From contig NZ_UGNX01000001.1 in NCBI RefSeq assembly GCF_900452415.1, positions 558,001-622,000 on the forward strand: a stretch of 64,000 nucleotides of DNA. The letters are read 5' to 3'. Under the pieces are notes generated by a model, which made no database searches, was not told where the DNA came from, and saw only the letters and a program-made list of their open reading frames with translations. Position numbers and translations under genes: made by a program. The stretch is from Legionella cincinnatiensis (lineage in GTDB: Bacteria > Pseudomonadota > Gammaproteobacteria > Legionellales > Legionellaceae). Below, in pieces: positions 35,910 to 44,995 of this stretch; the stretch's first letter is position 1, and every line of letters starts with the position of its first letter.

Positions 35910-36677
35910 ATGAAACTATTATTCTTAGGAGCTGGTAGTGGTTTAGGATCGGATTCTAAAAATTTTCAATCAAATATGCTTCTTCTCACTGATAAAGGTA
36001 AAAAATTATTAATAGACTGTGGGACCGATATTCGTTTTTCCTTATCTCGGGCCCATTATATCTCTCATGATATTGATGCAGTTTACATCAGTCATTTGCA
36101 TGCCGATCATATTGGTGGTTTAGAGTGGCTTGCATTTCAACGTAAATTCGCGGTGGAGAGTAAGGCACCTCAGCTAATTATACACGAACATTTAGTCCAC
36201 CCATTATGGAGTCATTCCCTGAGTGGTGGTTTAAAAACGCTGAATGAAAAAGAGGCCACCTTGAATGATTACTTTAGGGTGACTACTGTAAATGACGGTC
36301 AGGTTTTTCAATGGGAAGGATTGCATTTGAATTTAATTAAAACAGTTCATATTCATTCTAATAAGAAATTAATGCCAAGTTATGGTTTATATATACAGTA
36401 TCATGACAAAAATTTTTTTATCACTACTGACACCCAATTTACCCCCGATCGTTTTAAAAAATATTATCAAGAAGCAACATTGATTTTTCATGATTGTGAA
36501 ACGCTAGAGGTGCCAAGTGGAGTACATGCGCATTTTAACCAATTAGATACACTTGATCCCAATATTAAAGCAAAGTTTTGGTTATACCACTATAATGATG
36601 GCAAATTACCCGATGCTCAATCCCATGGCTTTCTTGGTTTTGTTCAATGTGGGCAAGTAATCGAGTTATTTAAATAA
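35910..36677 (+). CDS. Metallo-beta-lactamase-fold hydrolase
   Basis: A 255-residue protein of the RNase Z-like branch. The zinc motif is HLHADHIGGLEWLAF near residue 67. Further ligands are likely His in KTVHIHS near 152, Asp in TTDTQF and His in HAHFNQ. MKLLFLGAGSGLGSD begins it directly, with CAGGGA upstream. It resembles ribonuclease Z and cyclic phosphodiesterases, but lacks enough marks to decide. It stands next to the cyclase, so a cyclic nucleotide phosphodiesterase is possible but unproven. Confidence 0.75.
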   Translation: MKLLFLGAGSGLGSDSKNFQSNMLLLTDKGKKLLIDCGTDIRFSLSRAHYISHDIDAVYISHLHADHIGGLEWLAFQRKFAVESKAPQLIIHEHLVHPLWSHSLSGGLKTLNEKEATLNDYFRVTTVNDGQVFQWEGLHLNLIKTVHIHSNKKLMPSYGLYIQYHDKNFFITTDTQFTPDRFKKYYQEATLIFHDCETLEVPSGVHAHFNQLDTLDPNIKAKFWLYHYNDGKLPDAQSHGFLGFVQCGQVIELFK

Positions 36678-36747
36678 ATAATTGACTCTTATTCGTTGAA
36701 TCCAGACATAGGAAAAAGGTTATTTTGAGTAGAGGGCATTCTATATT

Positions 36748-36849
36748 TCTTCATTTCAATCATTCCATCTCCAAACAGTGATTACAGCCGCAGATCCTAC
36801 GTTATATCAAGCTAAAAAAATGGAAAAAACAAAATTAATGCAAAGGTAA
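36748..36849 (+). pseudogene. 3' remnant of a GGDEF diguanylate cyclase gene
   Basis: The last codons read LQTVITAADPTLYQAKKMEK and end at TAA (36847-36849). AD-x-x-LYQAK is the C-terminal signature of GGDEF domains. Nothing upstream in 36678-36747 keeps the frame, and there is no GGDEF core, so this is the tail of a lost gene. About 34 codons remain. Confidence 0.5.
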
Positions 36850-36900
36850 TTAATTGATGATTTTTATTTCATTTTATTCTTAAATTTTGATCTGTTTCAT

Positions 36901-36909
36901 TGCTATAAT
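36901..36909 (+). promoter_or_regulatory. Extended -10 promoter of the first RND operon
   Basis: TG, one base, TATAAT at 36904-36909, 34 bases before the ATG of the transporter gene. The preceding 50 bases are very AT-rich and could act as an UP-like element. No clear -35. Confidence 0.6.
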
Positions 36910-36942
36910 GCCTTCTCTTTTAATTTAGCAGTATGGATATGT

Positions 36943-39900
36943 ATGTGGATTGTATGGATTGCTCTCTCGCGACCTTACACGTTTATTGTTATGGCTCTTA
37001 TGCTTCTTATCATTGGGCCTTTAGCAATTATGCGTACCCCCACTGATATTTTTCCTGATATCAATATTCCAGTTGTTAGCGTGGTATGGACTTACACCGG
37101 ATTACCTCCTGATGAAATGGGCGATCGTATTACCAGCGTTTTCGAGCGCGCAGTCACTACTACTGTTAATGATATTGAACACATCGAATCCCAATCGCTG
37201 ATTGGGGTAAGCGTGGTTAAATTGTATTTTCAAAAAGGAGTGAATGTAGATATGGCTTTAAGTCAAGTCACTGCAATCGCTCAAACTATGTTGCGTAACT
37301 TACCGCCAGGGACTTTACCTCCTTTAATTTTAAGCTATAAGGCTTCAACTGTCCCTGTATTACAATTGGTGTTATCGAGTTCAACAATTCCTGAACAGAA
37401 GTTAAATGATATAGGAAATAACTTCATTCGTACTCAGCTTGCAACGGTTCAAGGTGCCTCACTACCTTATCCTTATGGCGGTAAAATTCGACAAATTATG
37501 GTCGATCTAGATACACAAGCGATGCAAACTTATGGTATTTCTGCTAAAGAAGTAAATGAGGCAATACTTGCCCAAAACCTTATTATTCCTGCAGGTACGC
37601 AAAAAATAGGTGAGTATGAATATATTGTTAAACTCAATGGTAGTCCTCTTGCTGCAGTTGAATTAAATGATGTGCCTGTGAAAACCACGCCTGGCCGTGT
37701 ATTGTATATTCGTGATGTAGGGCATGTGCGTGATGGCTTCGCACCACAAACGAATATCGTGAGAGTAGATGGACATCGGGCAGTAATGATGTCTATAGAA
37801 AAAACTGGAAATGCATCAACACTGGATATTGTTAGCCGGGTTAAGGGTATGATTCCTAAAATAAAGGATATGTTACCTGATGGACTGCAATTGTCTTATT
37901 TTGCAGATCAATCCATTTTTGTCACCGCCGCTATTCGTGGGGTAATTACAGAGGGAATAATCGCTGCGGTATTAACAGGGTTAATGATTCTGCTCTTTTT
38001 AGGAAGCATGCGTAGTACTTTGATCATCACTTTGTCAATTCCTCTATCAATTATTACCTCGATAACTCTCCTTTCTGCATTGGGCGAAACAATAAATATT
38101 ATGACCTTAGGGGGGTTAGCCCTAGCGGTGGGAATTTTAGTGGATGACGCTACAGTAGCTATTGAAAACATTAACTGGAATTTGGAACAAGGTAAAGAAG
38201 TAGAACAAGCTATTCTCGATGGAGCAAAACAAATTGCGATACCCGCGCTTGTATCAACTTTGTGTATTTGTATTGTTTTTGTGCCCATGTTTTTTCTTGG
38301 TGGGGTTGCGCAATATTTATTTGTACCCTTAGCTGAGGCGGTAATTTTTGCCATGCTTATGTCCTATATATTATCACGGACTCTCGTTGCCACCTTAGCG
38401 AAATATTGGTTACGTAAGCATGAGCTCCATGTTGAAGAAGAAAAAAAGAAAAGTCTTTTGGAGCGTGTTCATGGAAAGTTTGAAGAAAAGTTTGCACTTT
38501 TACGTTCCCGATATTTTGATACGCTTTCTTGGGTATTAAATAATGCTAAAATTTTTATTACCTGCTTTTTAGGATTTGTTGGCGTTTCAATAGTATTGCT
38601 ATGGCCATGGCTGGGTTCGAATTTTTTTCCTGATGTGGATGCTGGACAAATCAAGTTACATATTAGTGCTCCAACAGGGACGCGAGTGGAAGAAACCGCA
38701 CGAACTGTAGATGATATTGATACGCTTATTCGTCAAGTAATCCCTCCTAAAGACTTAGGAAGTATTGTTGATAATATAGGTTTACCTACAAGTGGAATTA
38801 ATTTGTCGTACAGTAATTCAGCGACGAATGGACCCGAAGATGCTGATATTTTAATTTCTCTAAAAGAAGGGCATCGTCCTAGTTCTGATTATGTGCGTCA
38901 GCTTAGATCGATTTTACGAGAACATTTTCCCTCAGTAACCTTTGCTTTTTTACCTGCAGATATCGTCAATCAAATTATTAATTTTGGTTTACCTTCTCCG
39001 ATTAATATTCAGGTCATTGGTTTAAAGAAAAAGGAAAATGCTGAATATGCCAATAAATTATTAAATCAGCTAAAATTGATTCCGGGCCTTGTTGATGGGC
39101 GGATAAGACAAAAAAATAATTATCCTGAGTTTTTTGTTGATGTGGATCGTAGTTTGGCCCGTGAGCTAGGATTTACCCAATACGATGTTGCTTCTGATTT
39201 GTTGGTGACCTTATCAGGTAGTTTTCAAACCACACCCACATTTTGGTTGGATCCTCGCAATGGCGTTTCTTACCCTATTGTGACTCAGGCACCTCAATAT
39301 GTAATGACTTCATTAAACGATTTACGTAATATTCCTATTGGAAGTTTAACAATACCGAGTCAATTGCAAATTTTGGGGGCTTTTGCCACAGTGAAACGTA
39401 CATGGACTTCAGTTGTTGAATCACATTACAACGTTCAGCCAGTAATTGATATTTTTGCAACAATACAAGATAGAGATCTGGGCTCAGTAGCAAGTGATAT
39501 TGAGAAAGTTATTGATCAAACTAAAAAGAACGTTCCTAAAGGATCGTCGGTAGTTGTTCGTGGTCAAATTGATACTAAAGAGCATGCGTTCAGCGGGCTT
39601 TATTGGGGGTTGGCTTTCTCCATTTTATTGGTTTATTTATTAATTGTGATTAATTTTCAATCATGGACGGATCCTTTTATTATTATCACTGCATTACCTG
39701 CTGCAATTGCGGGAATTAGTTGGATGTTATTTATGACTCATACTCCATTAAGTGTGCCTGCTTTGACTGGTGCAATTATGTGTATGGGGGTTGCAACGGC
39801 AAATAGTATCCTTATTATTAGCTTTGCCAGAGATCATTTGGCTACAGAAAATAATCCAATGCAAGCTGCTCTTGAAGCAGGGAAGACGCGTTTAAGACCA

Positions 39901-40110
39901 GTGATGATGACTGCTTTAGCGATGATTATTGGTATGTTTCCCATGGCGTTAGGATTGGGAGATGGAGGCGAGCAGAATGCTCCATTAGGACGAGCAGTAA
40001 TCGGTGGTTTATCATTTGCTACCCTAGCTACGCTTTTTTTTGTCCCTTCTGTTTTTTATGTAATTCATGAGCGTAATTTGAAGAAAAAGCAAAGGAAAGA
40101 GCATGCTTAA
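36943..40110 (+). CDS. RND efflux pump inner-membrane subunit (HAE1-like), system 1
   Basis: A 1055-residue transporter with the usual two halves, each with one leading helix, a large periplasmic loop and five more helices. The proton-relay aspartates are in GILVDDATVAIEN near residue 400. The lysine of the tenth helix (K940 in AcrB) is absent: the place reads GVATANSIL. The N-terminus WIVWIALSRPYTFIVMALMLL and PTDIFPDINIPVVSVVW are typical. It starts an operon with adaptor and outer-membrane genes, in the order pump, adaptor, channel. Substrates are unknown. Confidence 0.93.
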   Translation: MWIVWIALSRPYTFIVMALMLLIIGPLAIMRTPTDIFPDINIPVVSVVWTYTGLPPDEMGDRITSVFERAVTTTVNDIEHIESQSLIGVSVVKLYFQKGVNVDMALSQVTAIAQTMLRNLPPGTLPPLILSYKASTVPVLQLVLSSSTIPEQKLNDIGNNFIRTQLATVQGASLPYPYGGKIRQIMVDLDTQAMQTYGISAKEVNEAILAQNLIIPAGTQKIGEYEYIVKLNGSPLAAVELNDVPVKTTPGRVLYIRDVGHVRDGFAPQTNIVRVDGHRAVMMSIEKTGNASTLDIVSRVKGMIPKIKDMLPDGLQLSYFADQSIFVTAAIRGVITEGIIAAVLTGLMILLFLGSMRSTLIITLSIPLSIITSITLLSALGETINIMTLGGLALAVGILVDDATVAIENINWNLEQGKEVEQAILDGAKQIAIPALVSTLCICIVFVPMFFLGGVAQYLFVPLAEAVIFAMLMSYILSRTLVATLAKYWLRKHELHVEEEKKKSLLERVHGKFEEKFALLRSRYFDTLSWVLNNAKIFITCFLGFVGVSIVLLWPWLGSNFFPDVDAGQIKLHISAPTGTRVEETARTVDDIDTLIRQVIPPKDLGSIVDNIGLPTSGINLSYSNSATNGPEDADILISLKEGHRPSSDYVRQLRSILREHFPSVTFAFLPADIVNQIINFGLPSPINIQVIGLKKKENAEYANKLLNQLKLIPGLVDGRIRQKNNYPEFFVDVDRSLARELGFTQYDVASDLLVTLSGSFQTTPTFWLDPRNGVSYPIVTQAPQYVMTSLNDLRNIPIGSLTIPSQLQILGAFATVKRTWTSVVESHYNVQPVIDIFATIQDRDLGSVASDIEKVIDQTKKNVPKGSSVVVRGQIDTKEHAFSGLYWGLAFSILLVYLLIVINFQSWTDPFIIITALPAAIAGISWMLFMTHTPLSVPALTGAIMCMGVATANSILIISFARDHLATENNPMQAALEAGKTRLRPVMMTALAMIIGMFPMALGLGDGGEQNAPLGRAVIGGLSFATLATLFFVPSVFYVIHERNLKKKQRKEHA

Positions 40111-41248
40111 AACAATTCACTCCCATTTACATAAACATAGGCATAAACGATTAATTATCGCTCTGGCTGTGTTTTTATTGATTCTGCTTCTTATTATTTT
40201 TTTGCGTGTTTATGCATCTATTCGTTTGCGCAATGAGACTAGAGCTGACGCTGTACCTGTGGTAAGGGTAATGACGGCAGAACAAGAAACAGGCATGGAT
40301 CGAATAGTTTTACCCGGGAATGTTCAAGCTTGGCATGAGTCACCTATCTATGCCCGCACGAATGGGTATGTGAAACAATGGTATGTAGATATTGGTAGTC
40401 GTGTTAAAACAGGAGATCTGCTTGCCGTAATAGAAACTCCTGAGCTTGACGCTCAAGAACGTCAAGCAAGAGCTGATTTAAAGGTTGCAATTGCTAATAA
40501 TAAAATCGCACAAATTACTGCAAAACGTTGGCGTCATTTAGTAAAAACGGAGTCTGTATCACAACAAGAAACTGATGAAAAAGTGAGCATTGCAGCTGCT
40601 CAAGAGGCCGCAGTGTATGCAGCTCAGGCTAATCTTCAACGCTTGCAAGAGTTAGTTGGTTTTGAGCGCGTTATAGCACCATTTGATGGGGTGATTACAG
40701 ATCGTGCAACGGATATAGGTGATCTTATTGATGCAGGAAGTAGTACTAGTACACCACCTTTATTTCGCATTGCTCAGACGAGCCCTCTACGAATTTATGT
40801 AAAAATTCCGCAATACTACTCTGCTCGTATTAAGCCTAATATGGCGGTAACGTTGAATTTTGCGGAGCATCCGAAGCAGACATTTCCTGCTAAATTATTT
40901 GAAACAGCACATGCTATTGACCCTAAAACACGTACTTTATTGGCTCAATTTACCACTAAAAACAAAAAGGGCGAGCTATTGCCTGGAGGTTATACTGAAG
41001 TATTGTTTACTTTGGATGTTCCACCTAATACAGTGATTTTACCGGTGAATACCTTACTTTTTCGTGCCCAGGGATTACAAGTAGCTGCTTTAGACAAGGA
41101 TAATAAAGTGGTGCTCAAGTCCATTACTGTTCGTCGTGATTTTGGTTCTAAGATTGAAATCGCCACAGGTGTTATGCCTGGAGATCGAATTATACTGAAT
41201 CCTCCGGATGGGATTATCAATGGAGAAACGGTGCGGGTTGTTTCATGA
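40103..41248 (+). CDS. RND periplasmic adaptor, system 1
   Basis: A 381-residue membrane fusion protein. A basic N-terminus (HKHRHKRLI) precedes one membrane helix at about 17-37. The lipoyl halves flank a helical hairpin: VKQWYVDIGSRVKTGDLLAVIETPELDAQ and VIAPFDGVITDRATDIGDLIDAG. The start overlaps the pump gene by eight bases and its end overlaps the channel gene (ATGA). It links the inner-membrane pump to the outer-membrane channel. Confidence 0.93.
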   Translation: MLKTIHSHLHKHRHKRLIIALAVFLLILLLIIFLRVYASIRLRNETRADAVPVVRVMTAEQETGMDRIVLPGNVQAWHESPIYARTNGYVKQWYVDIGSRVKTGDLLAVIETPELDAQERQARADLKVAIANNKIAQITAKRWRHLVKTESVSQQETDEKVSIAAAQEAAVYAAQANLQRLQELVGFERVIAPFDGVITDRATDIGDLIDAGSSTSTPPLFRIAQTSPLRIYVKIPQYYSARIKPNMAVTLNFAEHPKQTFPAKLFETAHAIDPKTRTLLAQFTTKNKKGELLPGGYTEVLFTLDVPPNTVILPVNTLLFRAQGLQVAALDKDNKVVLKSITVRRDFGSKIEIATGVMPGDRIILNPPDGIINGETVRVVS

Positions 41249-42723
41249 GTAAATTGATTAGTGTAGGTGTATTTGTTTGTGCATTAGCAGGTTGCTCCTT
41301 AGCGCCAAATTATCAGCGACCCGCGATGCCTATTCCAGAGCATTTTAAAGAGCCGGGGCAATGGATAGAAATTAAATCAACACCTAAATTGATAGCTCCG
41401 AATGCTTGGTGGGAAGCCTTTCATGATCCCGTTTTAAATGATCTGCAAAAACAGCTAAATAGAGCAAACCAAGATTTAAAGTTGGCTTATGCTCGTTTCC
41501 AAGAGTCGATTTCTATAGTTCAAATTGCTCGTTCCAATTTTTATCCTAATGTTCAGGGTTTATTAAATGGAAATAGAGAGCAAACATCAAATACTATAGC
41601 AAATCCTGCGAAACAATCTCTTTTTAATAACGTTTTAGTAGGTGGGTATCTGGCGTATGAGGTTGATGCATGGGGAAGTATTCGTAACGCAGTTAAGGCA
41701 AGTGAAAGCCTTGCTCAGGCTAGTGCATCCGATATGGCTTCAGTCCGTTTGAGTTTGCAGGCTGAACTTACAAATAATTATTTTGCATTACGAGGAAATG
41801 ATGAGGCACAACGTATCTTGGATACGACCGTTATTGCGTATCAAAAAGCCCTTTATTTAACGAAACAACGATATCAAGGAGGGGTTGCGCCTATTGCGAA
41901 TGTTGATGAGGCTGAAACCCAACTAGAAAATGCAAAAACATTGGCTGCTGACATACGGTTACAACGAGCGCAATTAGAACATGCGATTGCGGTTTTAGTA
42001 GGACAAATACCAAGCGAGTTTTCCATAGCTCCAGGTAAACTACCAAAGAGTTTACTTGCAATTAGCCCTAATTTGCCTTCAACTCTTCTAGAGCGCAGAC
42101 CTGATATTGTGGCAGCAGAATCGCGCGTACAGGCTGCGAATGCCACTATTGGTGTAGCCCGAGCTGCTTTTTTTCCTGTGATTAACTTAACGGGCACAGG
42201 TGGTTTTCAAAGTCAGAGTTTTTCAAATCTTTTTTCAAAACCCAGTCTCTTCTGGTCTCTGGGGCCCTTTAGCTTATTCACATTATATCAGCCTTTAGTG
42301 CAGCAAACTCTTTTTGATGGAGGGCGTTTACGTGGATTATTAAATCAAGCTAAAGCACAGTATTTTGAAACAGTGGCGCAGTATCGGCAAACAGTTCTCA
42401 CTGCTTTCCAAGATGTAGAAGATAGTCTCATAGCCATTCACCAGTTAGATAAGGAAATTCACACTCAAGAAGCTGCAACTCGTGCTGCTATAAGAGCTTG
42501 GAATCAGGGGATTTATCGATATAAAGGTGGATTAGTTACTTTTCTGCAAGTGGTGGTTGTCGAGAATATAGCACTACAATCAGAACTTTCATTAGTCAAT
42601 ATACGTACGCGCCGCCAAATTGCTAGTGTGCAATTAATTAAAGCTTTAGGGGGCGGTTGGTCTTTAGATATGGGACAAAGAAGAACTGCTTTTGCTCTCT
42701 CTCATACCGCAAAAAAACGGTAA
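41245..42723 (+). CDS. Outer-membrane efflux lipoprotein (NodT family), system 1
   Basis: A 492-residue TolC-like channel with signal ending LAGC (Cys16), followed by SLAPNYQRP, the NodT/OprM beginning. Two copies of the efflux repeat (NDLQKQLNRANQDLKLAYARF and LLERRPDIVAAESRVQAANATIG) are seen. ATG overlaps the adaptor gene. An IS66 element was inserted 125 bases after its stop. Confidence 0.93.
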   Translation: MSKLISVGVFVCALAGCSLAPNYQRPAMPIPEHFKEPGQWIEIKSTPKLIAPNAWWEAFHDPVLNDLQKQLNRANQDLKLAYARFQESISIVQIARSNFYPNVQGLLNGNREQTSNTIANPAKQSLFNNVLVGGYLAYEVDAWGSIRNAVKASESLAQASASDMASVRLSLQAELTNNYFALRGNDEAQRILDTTVIAYQKALYLTKQRYQGGVAPIANVDEAETQLENAKTLAADIRLQRAQLEHAIAVLVGQIPSEFSIAPGKLPKSLLAISPNLPSTLLERRPDIVAAESRVQAANATIGVARAAFFPVINLTGTGGFQSQSFSNLFSKPSLFWSLGPFSLFTLYQPLVQQTLFDGGRLRGLLNQAKAQYFETVAQYRQTVLTAFQDVEDSLIAIHQLDKEIHTQEAATRAAIRAWNQGIYRYKGGLVTFLQVVVVENIALQSELSLVNIRTRRQIASVQLIKALGGGWSLDMGQRRTAFALSHTAKKR

Positions 42724-42856
42724 TTCATTTACATAAAGACCATTCAACTCTTGGGGTTGATAAAGACAAAACTTGAAGCAAAGTAGCGGAACAGGCTAGA
42801 GGAGGATCTTTCACCTTGTTTGTGCGTATTTTGCGATGCTATTTTCATGTAATAGG

Positions 42857-44269
42857 TCACGTGGGGTTAGCAAAAACCAGAGATTTTTGTCCCGAGAAGT
42901 AGTCAGTCAAAATCTGGTAGCAGACATCAAAAGCACTTTTCGCTTGTAATCTGCAGGAAGTAATAAGAGACATGGTTCTGGCTACGAAGTCAGAACCATA
43001 ATCCGATCGTGTACCAAAATAATTTTTCCGCCAAATCACCGCAGGCCTTAAGCATTGCTCGGCATGATTATTTGTTGGCGCTACATTTTCATTAAAAATA
43101 AAAGTCCATAAGGCATCAAAATGCGTCAATAGGTTTGAGCAAAACCGCACGATTCTTAATTTGGGGTCTGTATAAGTCCCTTGCTCCAGAAGTTCCCCTA
43201 CCTTATGCCGGATGAACTTAGTTTTTCGTATGAGCTCCCAACGAGAGAAACCTCCTTGTTTGTATTGGTGCCACAGTTCAAATAAATCAGCTTGGCAACT
43301 TAATAACTCACTTCCTATACGAGCAATTGGTTTATCTTGTTTCTCAGAAAGTTTCGTGAAGTCGCGTTTTAAATGAGCCCAACAGATTTGACGCTTATCA
43401 CTGGGAAAATAGTTATATCCGGCATAGCGATCGGAAACAAGAATGCCATCAAACGCCCCCATTAAGGAATCAATCACTTTCTTCCCTCGAGAAGGCTCAA
43501 CAGAGAAAAAAGCAGCTGATTCGGACATCATTCCCCAAAGCCATTGATTGAGCCCGTCCCGGCGATGCCCTGTTTCATCCATATGCGCACAGGGGCTTTC
43601 TTTCACTTGATTGAATAAATCGGCTACAGGTTCTTTTAGCGCATCGCTAACGAGGCGTTGTTTTTTATAAATACACCCCATGCTTAGAGTAAATGAGAAC
43701 TGCTCGCTTAAAAAAGATTGAAGTCCTCGACGAGACAACTTGTATTTTGAGAGCATGTGGGACATCAAGCTCGTTAATCGGGGACCTGTTATACCCCTCG
43801 TAATGCCGTTAGGTAAAGTGGCCAGTCGCTTCTTGCCGCAACAAACACACGTTCCTTTTTCTAACTGATATTCAGTGATGTTGAGCTTTATTAGGGGTAG
43901 TTCATAGACTTGGTGTCTTAACACCTCTTGGTTTTTTATGTTCTTTTCACCGCAAATACAGCGCTTTGGCAATTTACAGGATACAACCTCATCCACTTCT
44001 TCTACTGACAACAACTCTCGAAAATGCCCTTGATGTCCTTTAACTCCTCCACCCTTATTCGGGTTGGGCTTCTTTTTAGTCTTTTTCTTTTTAAAGTCCT
44101 GTGAGGGCGGTTTCGATGAGTTCGATGAATTATTATCCAAGCGCTCTTTAAGTGCTTTATTTTCTTGTTCTAACTGTTCAACCCGTAAAACTAATGCATC
44201 AGTGATCTCAACAAGTCGTTTTATCAACTCATGACAGTCCGCTATTGTCTCAGGTAAGTGTACGTTCAT
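42857..44269 (-). CDS. tnpC: IS66-family transposase (TnpC type)
   Basis: A 470-residue transposase. An N-terminal leucine-rich coiled coil (about 10-46) is followed by NNSSNSSKPPSQD, a hallmark of the family, then a zinc-binding part (CICGEK, CVCCGKK) and the DDE core with Asp in HMDETGHRR, Asp in GILVSDRYAGY and Glu in NNHAEQCLRP. The frame is intact. The stop codon lies inside the left inverted repeat. It starts 171 bases from the right end. Confidence 0.95.
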   Translation of the reverse strand: MNVHLPETIADCHELIKRLVEITDALVLRVEQLEQENKALKERLDNNSSNSSKPPSQDFKKKKTKKKPNPNKGGGVKGHQGHFRELLSVEEVDEVVSCKLPKRCICGEKNIKNQEVLRHQVYELPLIKLNITEYQLEKGTCVCCGKKRLATLPNGITRGITGPRLTSLMSHMLSKYKLSRRGLQSFLSEQFSFTLSMGCIYKKQRLVSDALKEPVADLFNQVKESPCAHMDETGHRRDGLNQWLWGMMSESAAFFSVEPSRGKKVIDSLMGAFDGILVSDRYAGYNYFPSDKRQICWAHLKRDFTKLSEKQDKPIARIGSELLSCQADLFELWHQYKQGGFSRWELIRKTKFIRHKVGELLEQGTYTDPKLRIVRFCSNLLTHFDALWTFIFNENVAPTNNHAEQCLRPAVIWRKNYFGTRSDYGSDFVARTMSLITSCRLQAKSAFDVCYQILTDYFSGQKSLVFANPT

Positions 44270-44396
44270 TAAAAAATATTTAAGTGCATGAATGATCGGT
44301 TATTTTATTTGTTTTAACACAAAAATCCATAAGATATTTCTCTATCTTGGGGGATCTTTTGACCCTCTGCGCTTTGAAATATATTGAAGATGAGCT

Positions 44397-44429
44397 CCCC
44401 TAATAAACTTCTTTGAAGTTTATTAGGGG
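44397..44429. repeat. Perfect hairpin at the right end of the IS66 element
   Basis: CCCCTAATAAACTTC at 44397-44411 and its exact complement at 44415-44429 leave a three-base loop. The 15-bp stem abuts the right inverted repeat, upstream of the transposase gene. Such end hairpins can block transcription or translation coming in from outside. There is no T-run. Confidence 0.75.
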
Positions 44430-44533
44430 TGACCTATTACATTTTCATTCAACATACGCCACACGTAACCTTTCGGTGCATGAGGCGTGAATGCTTACGA
44501 CTTGACTTCACCTACACTGCGAAGCGTATTCTT

Positions 44534-44917
44534 CTAATCAAGATAAATCGTATAAGAGTAAGTATTAAAACCATCATACTGGGTACTAACATAACGTAAT
44601 CCATTGCAAGAAGCGTGAACTACGGGATGATTGATTAATGGGCCATCTTTAATATCGAGGACACACCAGTTGTTTTGCTCATCACCAACAGTCACTAGAG
44701 CATAGCCAGCGTGACATTGATACGAGTCAGTGATCTCAAAACTATGAGGACCTAATATTTGCAGCAGTACATCTTGATCACTATACCCATGTGTAATAAC
44801 GACACCAGGGTGAGATGCACTGTAGATACGAAAATAATCTTTATAACCACACCAAGATTGTTCTGCATGTACATTGCTCATCATTAAGCTTGCTGCCAGT
44901 ACCATCCATTTTTTCAT
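44534..44917 (-). CDS. Small secreted protein, unknown
   Basis: A 127-residue protein with a classical signal peptide (MKKWMVLAASLMMSNVHA, cut before EQ). The mature part of about 109 residues has five cysteines (in SWCGYK, YQCHAG, NWCVLD, ASCNGL) that could form disulfides, and is rich in aromatic residues. I do not recognise the family. GGAG lies before the ATG. It follows the EmrAB-type operon on the same strand but after a gap of 78 bases. Periplasmic or exported. Confidence 0.7.
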   Translation of the reverse strand: MKKWMVLAASLMMSNVHAEQSWCGYKDYFRIYSASHPGVVITHGYSDQDVLLQILGPHSFEITDSYQCHAGYALVTVGDEQNNWCVLDIKDGPLINHPVVHASCNGLRYVSTQYDGFNTYSYTIYLD

Positions 44918-44995
44918 TTCGGAGCACCTTTTTATTTTTATTGTTAAAATCAGGGCAAATTATAGGGAAGTCTTGAGTATAAAACAATCATTAAA

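Larger units (their letters stand above)
42849..44440. mobile_element. Intact IS66-family insertion sequence, single-ORF type
   Basis: The ends are GTAATAGGTCAC (42849-42860) and its complement (44429-44440), a 12-bp inverted repeat beginning GTAA as in IS66 elements. An 8-bp direct repeat ATTTTCAT flanks it (42841-42848 and 44441-44448), the target duplication size of the family. It is 1592 bp and holds only the tnpC-type transposase, without tnpA and tnpB, as in the ISBst12 group. Perfect duplications suggest a recent insertion, between a pump operon and a secreted-protein gene. Confidence 0.92.
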
